NCBI GenBank assembly: GCA_017414605.1
Contig: JAFQLG010000042.1
Location: 1 to 64,000, forward strand
DNA length: 64,000 nt
Source: Clostridia bacterium
GTDB taxonomy: Bacteria; Bacillota_A; Clostridia; Oscillospirales; CAG-272
Direction: 5' to 3'
The notes under the pieces were generated by a model. The model did not search any database, was not told the DNA's origin, and was given only the letters and a program-made list of their open reading frames with translations. This document shows positions 34,573 through 44,061 of the stretch, piece by piece (positions within the stretch are counted from its first letter, which is position 1; the number at the start of each line of letters is the position of its first letter). Position numbers and translations under genes: made by a program.

Positions 34573-37500
34573 TTATTCGGGTATGTCAAGGGTTATGGTA
34601 AATTGGCTCTGCTCGCTTCCGTATATGCTCATTGCCGTAGAATAATATCTGACGGTCATAGTATGAGTTTCTTCTGTATAGTAAAACAGAGCAACCATGC
34701 CTGCGGGGCCAAACATCTCGTCTACGTACTGCGGATTTATGAGCATCTGCCATACGGTGTTTCCCTCTTTGCCTTCTGCCCGGGAGTAGACTATGTGGTC
34801 ATGAGGATCATGACCGCTGAGAACCAGTACTATATTCTCGTGGTTGTATATGAAGTCATTGAATATATCGTGGCCATTGTTAAATGCGCTGTTGTATATG
34901 GAAGGAGTGTAGCAATCCTCAACGTCTATAGTGGTTCCGTCGCGGTACAGATATGCGTGGGTAGTAACGATAACCAAGTGGTCGGGATGAGCCGCAACAA
35001 CCTCGTTTGCCCAGTCAAGCATAGCGTCCGTGGGACCGAAATCCAGCGTCAGCATAAGCCATTTTGTCGTTCCGCATTCAATAGTGTCATACGCACAGGT
35101 AACGTCGCCATCTCCCTCGGCGGTGTAGTAGCCGTCCAACGAATTTCTGTAAAGTTCGTTATTGTAGAAATATTGATTAAACAGAAAATTGCTTCGGACA
35201 TCGGGCACGTAAGGCGTTTCGGTGTCCTTAAAATCATATTTATCGTGGTTACCCATTGCCATAAGATAAGGCAGACCGATGTTCTCAAGCTTTGCAAGGT
35301 TCATTTTGGAAAGCTCCCATTCCCAGACAAGGGCGTTTTCGGTTATGTCACCAAGACCCAGGACGTATTTGATGTTGTGCTTGTCCTCGCCGCTATTGTT
35401 TACAAGCCAGTTAAACATGCCTGAAAACTTGTTGGGGTGGCAGTGCATCAAAGACTGAGTATCGCCTAAAACTGCAAAGCAATAATCTCCGCTTGCCGGC
35501 TCAACATCGGCTTGATTGAGCCAGAGCGTTTCGGTTACCAGGTGCTGTCCCTTACCAGACATATCAAGCATTACCTGATCGGGCAAATTACCGTAAAACT
35601 CATATTTTACAAGCAAATCTTCGTCATTGATCTCAGGGGAGCCAATACCGCCCGTTGCTATCTCGTTATCTGTTCTTACGTCGGACCACATAGCCATAGA
35701 AAGCATCTCGCCTCTAAGGCAAAGATAGTTGCTTCCCGTTGTAAGTCCGCCGATAACGAAAGGATTTTTGTTATAGCATTCTTCGCCAATGTATTTAACG
35801 TTGACCTTTATGGATTGTGCCAACACTCCGTTGAGGTAGCAATCCACCTGATAGCGGGGTCCATTTACCGTTTCTATTACCGTTTCAAGACGGAATACAA
35901 AAGAAATGTCTATCTCCTCGCCAACAGGCAAGAAGATTTTGCTAAACGTATACGTTGCGGGGGCGAATTTGGGCATACCCGTTTCGCTGGGCTCGATAAG
36001 GCCAAAGTGAATAACCGGCTGCTGCTTTGCGTTTATCTGAAAGGTCAGATGCTTATCCCAGCGAATAGTATTGCTTGCGAGCACGCCGTATGCCGTGCCC
36101 TTGGGCACGTCAGAATCAAGAATTACCTTGAAGTTGACTGTAGTGGGAAAGGCAGACAGCGTTTCGGTCATAGATATTCGCTCGTTTGTGGAAAAGGTCA
36201 TTCCAACGTCGGTGAGCTTTTCAAATACGGGGTATACGGATACGTCGCCAGAAATAACGCTTTGTGCGGGGAATTCTTCTCCGTCCGCGGTCACCCAGCC
36301 CATAAAACGATATCCGTCCTTTTGGGGAGCTGTGAGTACGTAGCTTCCGCCGGGAGCGGTGACCACACTGTCGCCGCCATCAACGGTTATCGTATAAACG
36401 GATTGATACTTTGGGTCGAGCTCGCCAAGCTTTACGGTAAATTGGCTATGCTCGCTTCCATAAGTATCCTTTGCGGTGGAATAATACCTTACTGTGAGTG
36501 TTTCGGTTTCCTCTGTGTAATAAAGCAGAGCAACCATTCCCGTTGAGCCATAGAAGTTGTCCATATATTGAGGGTCTATGAGCATTTGGGTTATGACGTT
36601 ACCCTTTTCTCCCACAACCTGAGAACAAACTATATGGTCGTGAGGGTCGTGGCCGCCAAGCGTGAGAACGATATTCTCGTGCTTTTTAATCAGCTTGTTG
36701 AAAATGTCATCTCCATCGTTGAAAATGGGATTGTAACGGGACGACGGATAGCAGTCCTCTCTGTCTATGGTTGTTCCGTCGCGGTACAGATAGGCGTGAG
36801 AAATAACAATGGTTTTATGATCCGGATGATCCGCAACGACCTCGTTTGCCCATTCAAGCATAGCGTCCGTGGGGCCGAAATCCAGAGTAAGTATCAACCA
36901 ATCCGTATTTCCGAGCTTGATCGTTCTATAGGAGTTTGTAATGTCGCCCTCGCCCTCTTCGCTGTAATATCCGCTGATCTCGTTTTTATAATAATAGCCG
37001 TTACCGTTGTCATAGAAATATTTATTGAAATAGAAGTCTGCGCGGCTATCGGGAACGTAATTGTGCGTATCCTTCCATTCGTACTTATCGTGGTTGCCCA
37101 TTGCAAGCGAGAAAGGAACTATGCCGCTGAGCTTATAGACGCTTTGGCGGGCAAACTCCCACTCCTCCTCGGTTGAGTTCTCGGTTATATCGCCAAGACC
37201 TATAACGAATTCTATGCCAAGCTCGTTTTTGTTGCTTGCTATCCAATCGTAAAGACCTGCCAGATCATCTCTGTGCCATTGCATCATAGACTGAGTATCT
37301 CCGACAACGGCAAAGCAATAATCTCCATTCGCAGACTCAACCTCGCTCTTATCAAGCCAAAGCTTTTCAACGGAAAGGTCATATCCGCTACCGGACAGGT
37401 CCATCATGACCTCGTCTTCAAGCACGCTATGGAACTGGTATTTAACCAAAAGATCTTTATCGTTCATTTGGGGAGAGCCAACTCCGCCCGTTGCGATCTC

Positions 37501-38709
37501 GGCATCCGTTCTTACGTCTGACCAAGCGGACATGGCAAGCATCTCGCCTCTGAAATACAGATAGTTGCTTCCCGTGGTGTTTCCGCCGATTACAAAAGGA
37601 TTCTTATTATAGCATTCTTCTCCGAAATACTTGGGATTGACGTCAATGGTCTGACCGAATTCACCGTTAACGTAGCAATGGATCCGGGCATTTTCGATGT
37701 CCATGATAAAGTAGAGCTCAACCTCTTCGCCAACGGGTAAGGTTATCTGGTCAAAATGGTATGCTTTTGGAGCGAACCAGCGAAGACCTCCCGCGTTCTC
37801 GTCATTGAATCCAAAGTTAATACTGGGCTGTCTTAGCTCATTGATCTGATAAGCCAGATGCTTATCCCAGCGAATGCTGTTACTGAAGAAGACGCCATAC
37901 CAGACCCCCTCGGGAACGTCCTCTGCAAGCTTTAAGTTAAATTTGAGCGTTATGGGAAAAGCCGAAAGCTTATCGGTCATGTAAACTCGCTCGTTCGATG
38001 AGAAGGTCAAACCCTTGTTTGTGAGCTTTTCGAATATCGGGCGAATGGATACGTTTCCGGAGATAATGCCTTGTGCCGCAAAGGGATTGCCGCTTTCGGT
38101 AACCCAACCCATAAAGCGATATCCGCTCTTTTCGGGAGCGGAGAGAACATAGCTGCCATCCGGCGCGGTGCTAACGCTGCTCATTCCCTCAATCGTTATG
38201 GTAAAGTGAGGCTCGGTTTCGGGCTCTGTTTCACTTTCCGTTGTTGCTTCGGTGAGCTCGGTGCTCTCATCTGTGCTTTGTTCCGACGACTCGGTAGCAC
38301 TTTCCGTAGTTTCCTCTGTGCTTTCCACAGACGATTCGGTGAGCTCGGTGCTCTCATCTGTGCTTTGTTCCGACGACTCGGCAGTACTTTCTGTCGTTTC
38401 CTCTGTGGTTTCCGCAGATGACTCGATAGTACTTTCTGTCGTTTCCTCGGTTGTTTCCGCAGACGACTCGGTGGCGCTTTCCGTCGTTTCCTCGGTTGTT
38501 TCCGCAGACGACTCGGTGATACTTTCCGTGGTTTCCTCCGTGGTTTCCTCCGTGGTTTGAATTGAACTGTCTGTTGTCACCTCGGTTGTATGCTCGTCCG
38601 TTCCGGTGGTTTCGCTGTCAGCCGTTGGCGTACACGAAGCCAAAAGCATTGACAAAGATATTACTATTGCCAAAATGGCACATAATAAGGCAAAACGCTT
38701 GTTGTTCAT
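34573..38709 (-). CDS. Double-module LamG/metallophosphoesterase lipoprotein, 1378 aa
   Basis: ATG with AAGGAG upstream. Lipobox LASC (Cys26). A long Thr/Glu/Ser linker (TTEETTES repeats, about residues 40-165) leads to two successive copies of the same unit. Each copy has an InlB-like repeat (GYRFMGW), a LamG/concanavalin-like domain (LKFNLK...NPFVIGG...LRGEMLxM), and a calcineurin-type phosphoesterase domain. The phosphoesterase motifs are FAV(V/L)GDTQS, GLGDITEN, AMGNHDKY, SHAYLY or THAYLY, and GGHDPHDH or SGHDPHDH. The two copies are clearly duplicated but diverged. It is probably an exported phosphatase or glycan-phosphodiesterase with built-in carbohydrate binding. It lies 39 bases after the PBP2 gene and could share transcripts with it. 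Confidence 0.9.
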   Translation of the reverse strand: MNNKRFALLCAILAIVISLSMLLASCTPTADSETTGTDEHTTEVTTDSSIQTTEETTEETTESITESSAETTEETTESATESSAETTEETTESTIESSAETTEETTESTAESSEQSTDESTELTESSVESTEETTESATESSEQSTDESTELTEATTESETEPETEPHFTITIEGMSSVSTAPDGSYVLSAPEKSGYRFMGWVTESGNPFAAQGIISGNVSIRPIFEKLTNKGLTFSSNERVYMTDKLSAFPITLKFNLKLAEDVPEGVWYGVFFSNSIRWDKHLAYQINELRQPSINFGFNDENAGGLRWFAPKAYHFDQITLPVGEEVELYFIMDIENARIHCYVNGEFGQTIDVNPKYFGEECYNKNPFVIGGNTTGSNYLYFRGEMLAMSAWSDVRTDAEIATGGVGSPQMNDKDLLVKYQFHSVLEDEVMMDLSGSGYDLSVEKLWLDKSEVESANGDYCFAVVGDTQSMMQWHRDDLAGLYDWIASNKNELGIEFVIGLGDITENSTEEEWEFARQSVYKLSGIVPFSLAMGNHDKYEWKDTHNYVPDSRADFYFNKYFYDNGNGYYYKNEISGYYSEEGEGDITNSYRTIKLGNTDWLILTLDFGPTDAMLEWANEVVADHPDHKTIVISHAYLYRDGTTIDREDCYPSSRYNPIFNDGDDIFNKLIKKHENIVLTLGGHDPHDHIVCSQVVGEKGNVITQMLIDPQYMDNFYGSTGMVALLYYTEETETLTVRYYSTAKDTYGSEHSQFTVKLGELDPKYQSVYTITVDGGDSVVTAPGGSYVLTAPQKDGYRFMGWVTADGEEFPAQSVISGDVSVYPVFEKLTDVGMTFSTNERISMTETLSAFPTTVNFKVILDSDVPKGTAYGVLASNTIRWDKHLTFQINAKQQPVIHFGLIEPSETGMPKFAPATYTFSKIFLPVGEEIDISFVFRLETVIETVNGPRYQVDCYLNGVLAQSIKVNVKYIGEECYNKNPFVIGGLTTGSNYLCLRGEMLSMAMWSDVRTDNEIATGGIGSPEINDEDLLVKYEFYGNLPDQVMLDMSGKGQHLVTETLWLNQADVEPASGDYCFAVLGDTQSLMHCHPNKFSGMFNWLVNNSGEDKHNIKYVLGLGDITENALVWEWELSKMNLAKLENIGLPYLMAMGNHDKYDFKDTETPYVPDVRSNFLFNQYFYNNELYRNSLDGYYTAEGDGDVTCAYDTIECGTTKWLMLTLDFGPTDAMLDWANEVVAAHPDHLVIVTTHAYLYRDGTTIDVEDCYTPSIYNSAFNNGHDIFNDFIYNHENIVLVLSGHDPHDHIVYSRAEGKEGNTVWQMLINPQYVDEMFGPAGMVALFYYTEETHTMTVRYYSTAMSIYGSEQSQFTITLDIPE
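38225..38590 (-). repeat. Thr/Glu/Ser-rich linker repeats
   Basis: Imperfect repeats of 21-66 bases encode TTEETTES, SSAETTEE and SSEQSTDESTELTE blocks in the phosphoesterase lipoprotein. They form a flexible, acidic spacer between lipid anchor and the folded domains. Confidence 0.8.
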
Positions 38710-38748
38710 GACATCTTTCTCCTTGAATATGCTATATATGATGCTGAA

Positions 38749-40821
38749 TCAGTTAAAGTATTCCGATACAACTCGGGAAGCTGCATAAGTTGAAAGCGCG
38801 CCGCTTCCGGAGGATTCTATAACTGACGAAACTACGATTTTGGGGTTGTCGTAAGGTGCCGCGCAGACGAAAAGACCATTGTCCAGCTTGTCGCCGCCGC
38901 GCTGTGCCGTTCCCGTTTTTCCGCCAACGGTAACGGGGACGTCCGAAAAGTATCCCGAAAGCGTGGGCGATGCCTGCACCATGTTTCTCATACCTCGCCT
39001 TATGGCATAAAGCGCATCGTCACTTAACTCCACGGTGTTCAGTATCTCGGGCTCTGATCGGTAAACCACTCTTCCCGAGCCGTATTCCCTGACCTCTTTT
39101 AAGAGATGGGCGGAATATCTTGTGCCGCCGTTTGTAACCGTTGCGATATATGATGCCAACTGCAATGGCGTTACGCTGTTATCGGACTGTCCTATCGCCG
39201 CGGATATGGTATTTCCCGCGGTCCAATGAGGCAGACCGTTTTCGTTTCTGTAATCAGGCCCCGCCAGAATTCCGATCTGCTCACCCAGCTCGATTCCCGT
39301 ATGTTGACCGAAACCGTATGAATGACAGTATTCATTCATCAAGTCTATTCCCATTCGGCGGCCCAGCTCGTAATAATAGCAGTTGCAGGAAACCTGCAGA
39401 GAATATGCCGCGCCAACGTCACCGTGAACGCCAAGGCAAGTGGGCTGATAGTCCGGATAATAGGTATAAACTCCCGAGCAATCAAGCTTTGTGCTGCTTG
39501 TAACCTTTCCGCTGGTTATTCCCGCCGCCGCAATGCCAACCTTAAATGTTGAACCGGGGGCGTATATTTCGTTGAGTGCTCTGTTTAGAAAAGGCTTTGC
39601 GGGATTTTTTGCTAGCGCCTCATAATTTTCATTATAGGTTGAAAGATCGTAAGTGGGATAAGATGCAAGCGCCAAGATCTCTCCGCTGTTTGGATCCATT
39701 GCGCATATCGCGCCCGCCTCGGCGCTGGGAAGATTTACTTCTATATTTTCGCGCAATCCGTCCTCGGCAGCTATCTGCAGCTCAATATCTATGGTAAGAT
39801 ATACGTCCTTGCCTGCCACCGCGGGCTTTAACACCTTGCTTTCAATAACGTTTCCGTTTTTATCCTCGGTTATCTGGCGAATTCCGTCCTGTCCGCGAAG
39901 ATAGCTCTCGAATGCTTGCTCACAGCCATTAAGACCGACAAGGTCGTTCATGTCGTATCCTAAGGCTTGATAATATGACCAATTATTCTCCGTTATCTTG
40001 CCGAGCTGACCTAAAATATGCGATGCATAGCCCGGGTATGCATACTCTCTCGTTGCATTCACCGAAAAATCCGTTCCTGCAATCGCAAGCTCCTCTACGT
40101 AGCTCATAAACGGCATGTCAACGTCAGTTATAACCGTGTATCTGTTATACACGGAAAAGTCCTTTGTTTCCATATCATATCTCATCCGAATAAGCTTGTC
40201 CATATCCGAGAAGGAAAAGGCTGCCGCCCCGTCCTCGTCAAGCAACTTATACTTTGTCAGATACCAATCAAGTATCTCTGCCTCGGTTGGAAACTCGGAG
40301 GGGTTGTTTTTATAAAACGAGTCGAGATGCGACACAGTAAGCTCATTTTTGGCTTTTCCCGAGTTTTCCTCAAGCTCGTTTTCTGCTATTCGCTTCAAAA
40401 GGCGGTAATAAATGTTGGATTTGCCGTCCCTTGCCTCATCCTTATACGTATAATTCGGATAAGTCCCCTCAAACGGAAAACTGTCCTGGATTATCTTGCC
40501 TCCGTTTCCCGTAGTGTCAATTGCATCAAGCAGGGTGAGAATATCATAATTGCGCTGGATCTGCGTTGCTGCCATTGCGTCATAATCAAGCACCAGATCG
40601 TATGTATATTTGTTGTAGACCAGCTTTTTTCCGTTCCTGTCGTATATCTCGCCGCGCTGGGCATAAATCACTTCATGGCGCTGATAGGTTCCCGTTTGTA
40701 TTTTTTGCGGATCGGCGGTTGACACGATGTTGATCATTCGAATCAAAAACACAAGACAAACCGCCAAAAATACCGCGCCAACAAAAAAAATGCGAAGGAG
40801 GGCCTTGTTCTTTTTGTTCAT
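38749..40821 (-). CDS. mrdA: Penicillin-binding protein 2, elongation transpeptidase
   Basis: 690 aa from the ATG at 40821 with GGAGGAG upstream; an in-frame extension to 40926 overlaps the end of the preceding gene and is rejected. A short cytosolic tail and one membrane helix (about residues 8-30) are followed by the pedestal domain (RGEIYDRNG) and the transpeptidase domain. The catalytic motifs are STFK (Ser424-Lys427), SCN (Ser478-Asn480) and KTGT (Lys635). It is a class B PBP that cross-links peptidoglycan during side-wall elongation with MreB and RodA. It is the last of the maf-mreB-CPBP-PBP2 set; a lipoprotein gene follows after 39 bases. mreC and mreD are not in their common position. 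Confidence 0.93.
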   Translation of the reverse strand: MNKKNKALLRIFFVGAVFLAVCLVFLIRMINIVSTADPQKIQTGTYQRHEVIYAQRGEIYDRNGKKLVYNKYTYDLVLDYDAMAATQIQRNYDILTLLDAIDTTGNGGKIIQDSFPFEGTYPNYTYKDEARDGKSNIYYRLLKRIAENELEENSGKAKNELTVSHLDSFYKNNPSEFPTEAEILDWYLTKYKLLDEDGAAAFSFSDMDKLIRMRYDMETKDFSVYNRYTVITDVDMPFMSYVEELAIAGTDFSVNATREYAYPGYASHILGQLGKITENNWSYYQALGYDMNDLVGLNGCEQAFESYLRGQDGIRQITEDKNGNVIESKVLKPAVAGKDVYLTIDIELQIAAEDGLRENIEVNLPSAEAGAICAMDPNSGEILALASYPTYDLSTYNENYEALAKNPAKPFLNRALNEIYAPGSTFKVGIAAAGITSGKVTSSTKLDCSGVYTYYPDYQPTCLGVHGDVGAAYSLQVSCNCYYYELGRRMGIDLMNEYCHSYGFGQHTGIELGEQIGILAGPDYRNENGLPHWTAGNTISAAIGQSDNSVTPLQLASYIATVTNGGTRYSAHLLKEVREYGSGRVVYRSEPEILNTVELSDDALYAIRRGMRNMVQASPTLSGYFSDVPVTVGGKTGTAQRGGDKLDNGLFVCAAPYDNPKIVVSSVIESSGSGALSTYAASRVVSEYFN

Positions 40822-40852
40822 AAGCTCCTCCTTCGTTTTATTTTCTTGGTTT

Positions 40853-42088
40853 TTATGCAGGTATAAGTGAAAGCCCGAATTCAAGGGCATAAAGCAAAAG
40901 CAAGACGATGGCGCCCGCATTTGCAACTATTATTGCGATGACTCTCGCGCGAGGAATGGCTACCTCGGGAGCGCCGAGCTTTATTTTTTTACGCATTACA
41001 ATAGGTATGATGACGGCCGCCGCCATTGCCGCATAGACGAATAGCGAGAACGCCGCTGCCGCGAGTATTCCGCCGATATTTGCCGCAAGGAACTGCGCCA
41101 ACGCTTCAACGTTTTCGGGGTCGATGTTTTCAAGCGCTTCAAGAATGGGGGTAAGCAGAGTGGGAACAACGCTTCCCACAAGATTTATTGCCGCATGCAA
41201 CAAAATGCAGGGCAAGAGCCTTCCCGTGCTATGATACATATATGCGAGAATAAGTCCAAGACCCAGGCAATAGAAGAACTGATAAAAGTTTCCATGCATC
41301 AGACCAAAGGTTATACCGGATATAAGAACACACACCGCGCCGCCGTATTTCTGCGTTCTGTCTATCAAAAGCTTGCGGAACACAAACTCCTCGCCGATAG
41401 GGGCAACTATAACGGTGAATATCGCCGTTACCCAGATGTTTTCCTCGTCCACTATGGACTCCAGCGCGTTGCTGTAATCGTAGTTCATTATCTGGGAAAA
41501 ATACTCCATTACCGTATTTCCGATCATAGCGCCGATGTACATAACGCCAAAGCCTACGAGCAAAAACAGCAGCCATTGGCCTATGCTCATGCTCTTTTTC
41601 TCGGGCGACTTTGCCTCTACGCCCGAAAGCAGTACAAGCAGGGCGGGCAAAGCAAAGATATACAGAGCCACGGGCGACACCAGATTGAGAAACAGCGAGG
41701 TTTCGTAAAATTCCGGAGCCACGTTTATAGTTATTATTTGTATTAGGAGCGCCGCAACCGTGGAGATAAGCGTAAAGAGCGCATAACCAAAGCCTATGCG
41801 GGAAAATTTGCGCTTTTCCTGAGCTTCATCTATAAGAGCTACGGAGCTTCTTTGATCGTATGATCCGTAATCAAACTCTCCGCCGCCCTGATTTTTGTCA
41901 TTATAGCTACGTCCGCCGTTGCTTGAATAGGCGCCGCTGCTATATGGATTTCTCATTTCCCAATCGTCAAAGCGTATTTCTTCTTTGCCGCTATTGTTCT
42001 GTTCGTTGTTATTCTGTTCGTTGTTATTCTGTTCGTTGTTATTCTGTTCGTTGTTGTTCTGTTCGTTATAATCGTAACCGTTATTCAA
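40853..42088 (-). CDS. CPBP-family intramembrane metalloprotease (CAAX-type)
   Basis: 411 aa with a TTG start at 42088; AGGAGGTG lies 6 bases upstream and no ATG or GTG fits. The cytosolic N-terminus has five NEQNN repeats and a Gly/Ser/Tyr-rich stretch to about residue 75. About eight membrane segments follow. The CPBP motifs are EEFVFRK (glutamates and Arg), HGNFYQF (His) and LLHAAINL (His/Asn). Relatives are membrane proteases or bacteriocin-immunity proteins. It sits between mreB and the PBP2 gene, where many Firmicutes carry mreC and mreD. This may be replacement or insertion. It ends 31 bases before the PBP2 start. Confidence 0.88.
   Translation of the reverse strand: MNNGYDYNEQNNNEQNNNEQNNNEQNNNEQNNSGKEEIRFDDWEMRNPYSSGAYSSNGGRSYNDKNQGGGEFDYGSYDQRSSVALIDEAQEKRKFSRIGFGYALFTLISTVAALLIQIITINVAPEFYETSLFLNLVSPVALYIFALPALLVLLSGVEAKSPEKKSMSIGQWLLFLLVGFGVMYIGAMIGNTVMEYFSQIMNYDYSNALESIVDEENIWVTAIFTVIVAPIGEEFVFRKLLIDRTQKYGGAVCVLISGITFGLMHGNFYQFFYCLGLGLILAYMYHSTGRLLPCILLHAAINLVGSVVPTLLTPILEALENIDPENVEALAQFLAANIGGILAAAAFSLFVYAAMAAAVIIPIVMRKKIKLGAPEVAIPRARVIAIIVANAGAIVLLLLYALEFGLSLIPA
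41992..42069 (-). repeat. 15-bp tandem repeats encoding NEQNN
   Basis: Five nearly identical 15-base units (unit AACAACGAACAGAAT) near the 5' end of the CPBP protease gene. The first and last units differ by single bases. Confidence 0.9.
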
Positions 42089-42148
42089 GTTCTACACCTC
42101 CTGCGTTGGTGTTTCGTATCATTATATGGCGCCATGGCGCCGGGTGTG

Positions 42149-43156
42149 TTATCTGTTTTTATACAGTATTCCGTCCGCGAGGATAGAGGGCCTCTCGATA
42201 AGCTTTCCAAGTCCCAGGCATTCGCTATCCATGGGGCTTTTTGCGATAGTAACGCGCAAGCCCGTTCTTTGAGTTATTAGCTCGGCTATTCCGTGTATAT
42301 TAGCTCCGCCGCCCACCAAAAGAAGTCCGAACTCGGATATGTCGCTGGCAATTTCGGGAGGCGCGCTGCGAAGAACGCCCATTATGGTTCTGCAGATCGC
42401 CTCAAGCCCCGCGCTTATAGCACCGTAAACGTCGCCCGTTTCAACGCGTACCGTTTGAGCACATTTGAGCTTTTCGTTTCTTCCGCTGACCTCAACCGAG
42501 CCGCGATGGGATCTCTCGGTTGCCGCGCCTATCTTTACCTTTATCATCTCGGCGCTCATAGGACCGATAAACAGATCCTTTTGCGCGCGGAGGCTGTTGA
42601 TTATGGCATTGTCCAGCTTGTCGCCGCCCAGCTTGAGTGCTCTGGAGCGCACTATGCTTCCCGAGCTTATAATGCTGACCTGCGTAAGACCTGCGCCGAT
42701 ATCCACGATCATACATCCGCGAGCGCTGTTTATGCGAAGCCCCGAGCCCACAGCCGCCGCGATAGACGAGGTTACCGTACCAACCGCCTTTGCTCCTGCG
42801 GCAAAAATTGCGTTTTCAACGGCAAGGCGCTCCACTTCAGTACAGCATTCGGGTACGCTGACAAGTACCACGGGGCGATTGAAAAGAGAGAGCGACTCGG
42901 TCTTAACCAAAAGCTCGTGTATCATCATGGATGCGACCTCGAAGTCCGCTACAACTCCGTCACGGATGGGTCTGTAAGCCTCCATATGCGCGGGGGTCTT
43001 GCCTATCATAAGCTTTGCGTCACTGCCCAGCGCAACTACCTTATCCTCATATTTGTCAACGGTTACAACCGTTGGCGAGCGAAGCACTATTCCCTTGCCC
43101 TTTACGTATATTCTCGTATTGGACGTTCCAAGATCCAATCCTATGTGCTTTGGCAT
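42149..43156 (-). CDS. mreB: MreB/Mbl-type rod-shape actin homologue
   Basis: 335 aa; ATG with a GGGGGG ribosome site. It has the actin-fold nucleotide-binding segments: phosphate 1 (GLDLGTSNTRIYV), phosphate 2 (DIGAGLTQVSII) and the adenosine site (LLVGGGANIHGI), plus the usual GDVYGAISAGLEAI segment. Length and order match MreB. It polymerises beneath the membrane and guides side-wall synthesis by PBP2 and RodA. It lies 42 bases after maf and 60 bases before the CPBP protease gene, so one transcript is likely. Confidence 0.95.
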   Translation of the reverse strand: MPKHIGLDLGTSNTRIYVKGKGIVLRSPTVVTVDKYEDKVVALGSDAKLMIGKTPAHMEAYRPIRDGVVADFEVASMMIHELLVKTESLSLFNRPVVLVSVPECCTEVERLAVENAIFAAGAKAVGTVTSSIAAAVGSGLRINSARGCMIVDIGAGLTQVSIISSGSIVRSRALKLGGDKLDNAIINSLRAQKDLFIGPMSAEMIKVKIGAATERSHRGSVEVSGRNEKLKCAQTVRVETGDVYGAISAGLEAICRTIMGVLRSAPPEIASDISEFGLLLVGGGANIHGIAELITQRTGLRVTIAKSPMDSECLGLGKLIERPSILADGILYKNR

Positions 43157-43198
43157 GACGTTCCCCCCTTTCTTTCATATTTTGGCTTTGATTTTAGT

Positions 43199-43786
43199 TT
43201 ATTTAAGGCTCGTTATGTCAATTTTAAGCTCGCGCTTTAGTGTGTTGGCGAGAAGATTTACGGGCAGACCGACAACATTGAAGTAGTCGCCCTCGATCCC
43301 ACTTATATATATACCTGCCCAGCCCTGAATGGCGTATGCTCCCGCCTTGTCATAGGGCTCTGTGCTGTCAAGATATTTTTCAAGGTCGCTTGGCGGTATC
43401 TCGTCAAAAATGACCTTTGTAAATGCGGCATCAACTGCAGATCTTTCACCGTATTTTACATATATTCCGCTGACCACGAAATGATGGTCGCCCGACAGAT
43501 TTTCAAGCATACGGCGCGCGTTCTCGCGATCCTTGGGCTTACCTAAAAACTCGCCGTTAGCATACACCAGCGTGTCACAGGCAATGATGAGGCAATCAGT
43601 GCCGTCCGCGCCCAGCTTTTCAGCAACTGCCTCGCCCTTTCGTCTTGCCAGCTCGGTGACAAGTGCTTTGGGATCGGAAATATCGCTTTCCTCATTGGCG
43701 TCCGCCGTAATTATTTCAAACTTTACGCCGAGATTTTCAAGTATCTCTTTTCTTCTTGGCGATTTTGATGCAAGAATTACTCTCAT
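43199..43786 (-). CDS. maf: Maf family nucleotide pyrophosphatase
   Basis: 195 aa; ATG with GAGGAAAA upstream. The family signature ILASKSPRRKEIL opens the protein (residues 4-16), followed by a SDISDPKA loop, CDTLVY with its acidic metal-binding residue, KPKD, a SG-x-Y segment and GIEGDYFNVVGLP near the end. Maf proteins hydrolyse non-canonical or modified nucleoside triphosphates and are linked with cell division or septation in Bacillus. It is the first gene of the maf-mreB operon in many Firmicutes, as here. A promoter precedes it. Confidence 0.95.
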   Translation of the reverse strand: MRVILASKSPRRKEILENLGVKFEIITADANEESDISDPKALVTELARRKGEAVAEKLGADGTDCLIIACDTLVYANGEFLGKPKDRENARRMLENLSGDHHFVVSGIYVKYGERSAVDAAFTKVIFDEIPPSDLEKYLDSTEPYDKAGAYAIQGWAGIYISGIEGDYFNVVGLPVNLLANTLKRELKIDITSLK

Positions 43787-43851
43787 AATTTACCAAATTT
43801 TCCTCTGTTCTTAAAATGGGCATAATACACCATTATTATTATCCACTCTAC

Positions 43852-43880
43852 ATTATAACATATCTACAAGATATTTTCAA
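43852..43880 (-). promoter_or_regulatory. Promoter of the maf-mreB operon
   Basis: TTGAAA at 43880-43875 and TATAAT at 43857-43852 with a 17-base spacer, about 65 bases upstream of the maf start codon. Confidence 0.65.
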
Positions 43881-44000
43881 GTATAATGCACGAATTAATT
43901 TGACATTTTACGACTGCAATATGGGGATACGTAATGCCGGACGGCGGTGTTGTGAGCGATCGACAAAATAAGGACAGTTGTTTTTTTAGAAAGCCGCAAA

Positions 44001-44027
44001 AAAGACCCGCCACCGAGGCGGGTCTTT
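44001..44027 (-). terminator. Rho-independent terminator of the 503-aa lipoprotein gene
   Basis: AAAGACCCGCC and GGCGGGTCTTT form a perfect 11-bp stem with a 5-base loop. On the minus strand the left arm runs into TTT and more T-rich bases. It lies 34 bases after the stop. Confidence 0.85.
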
Positions 44028-44061
44028 GAACTGTTAAATTATTGGTATGATGACGGTAAGC

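Noticed and set aside
12623..38709. Sortase (LPXTG) anchoring of the large surface proteins
   Set aside because: No LPXTG-hydrophobic-basic tail was seen at any of the C-termini; anchoring is by lipobox or not visible.
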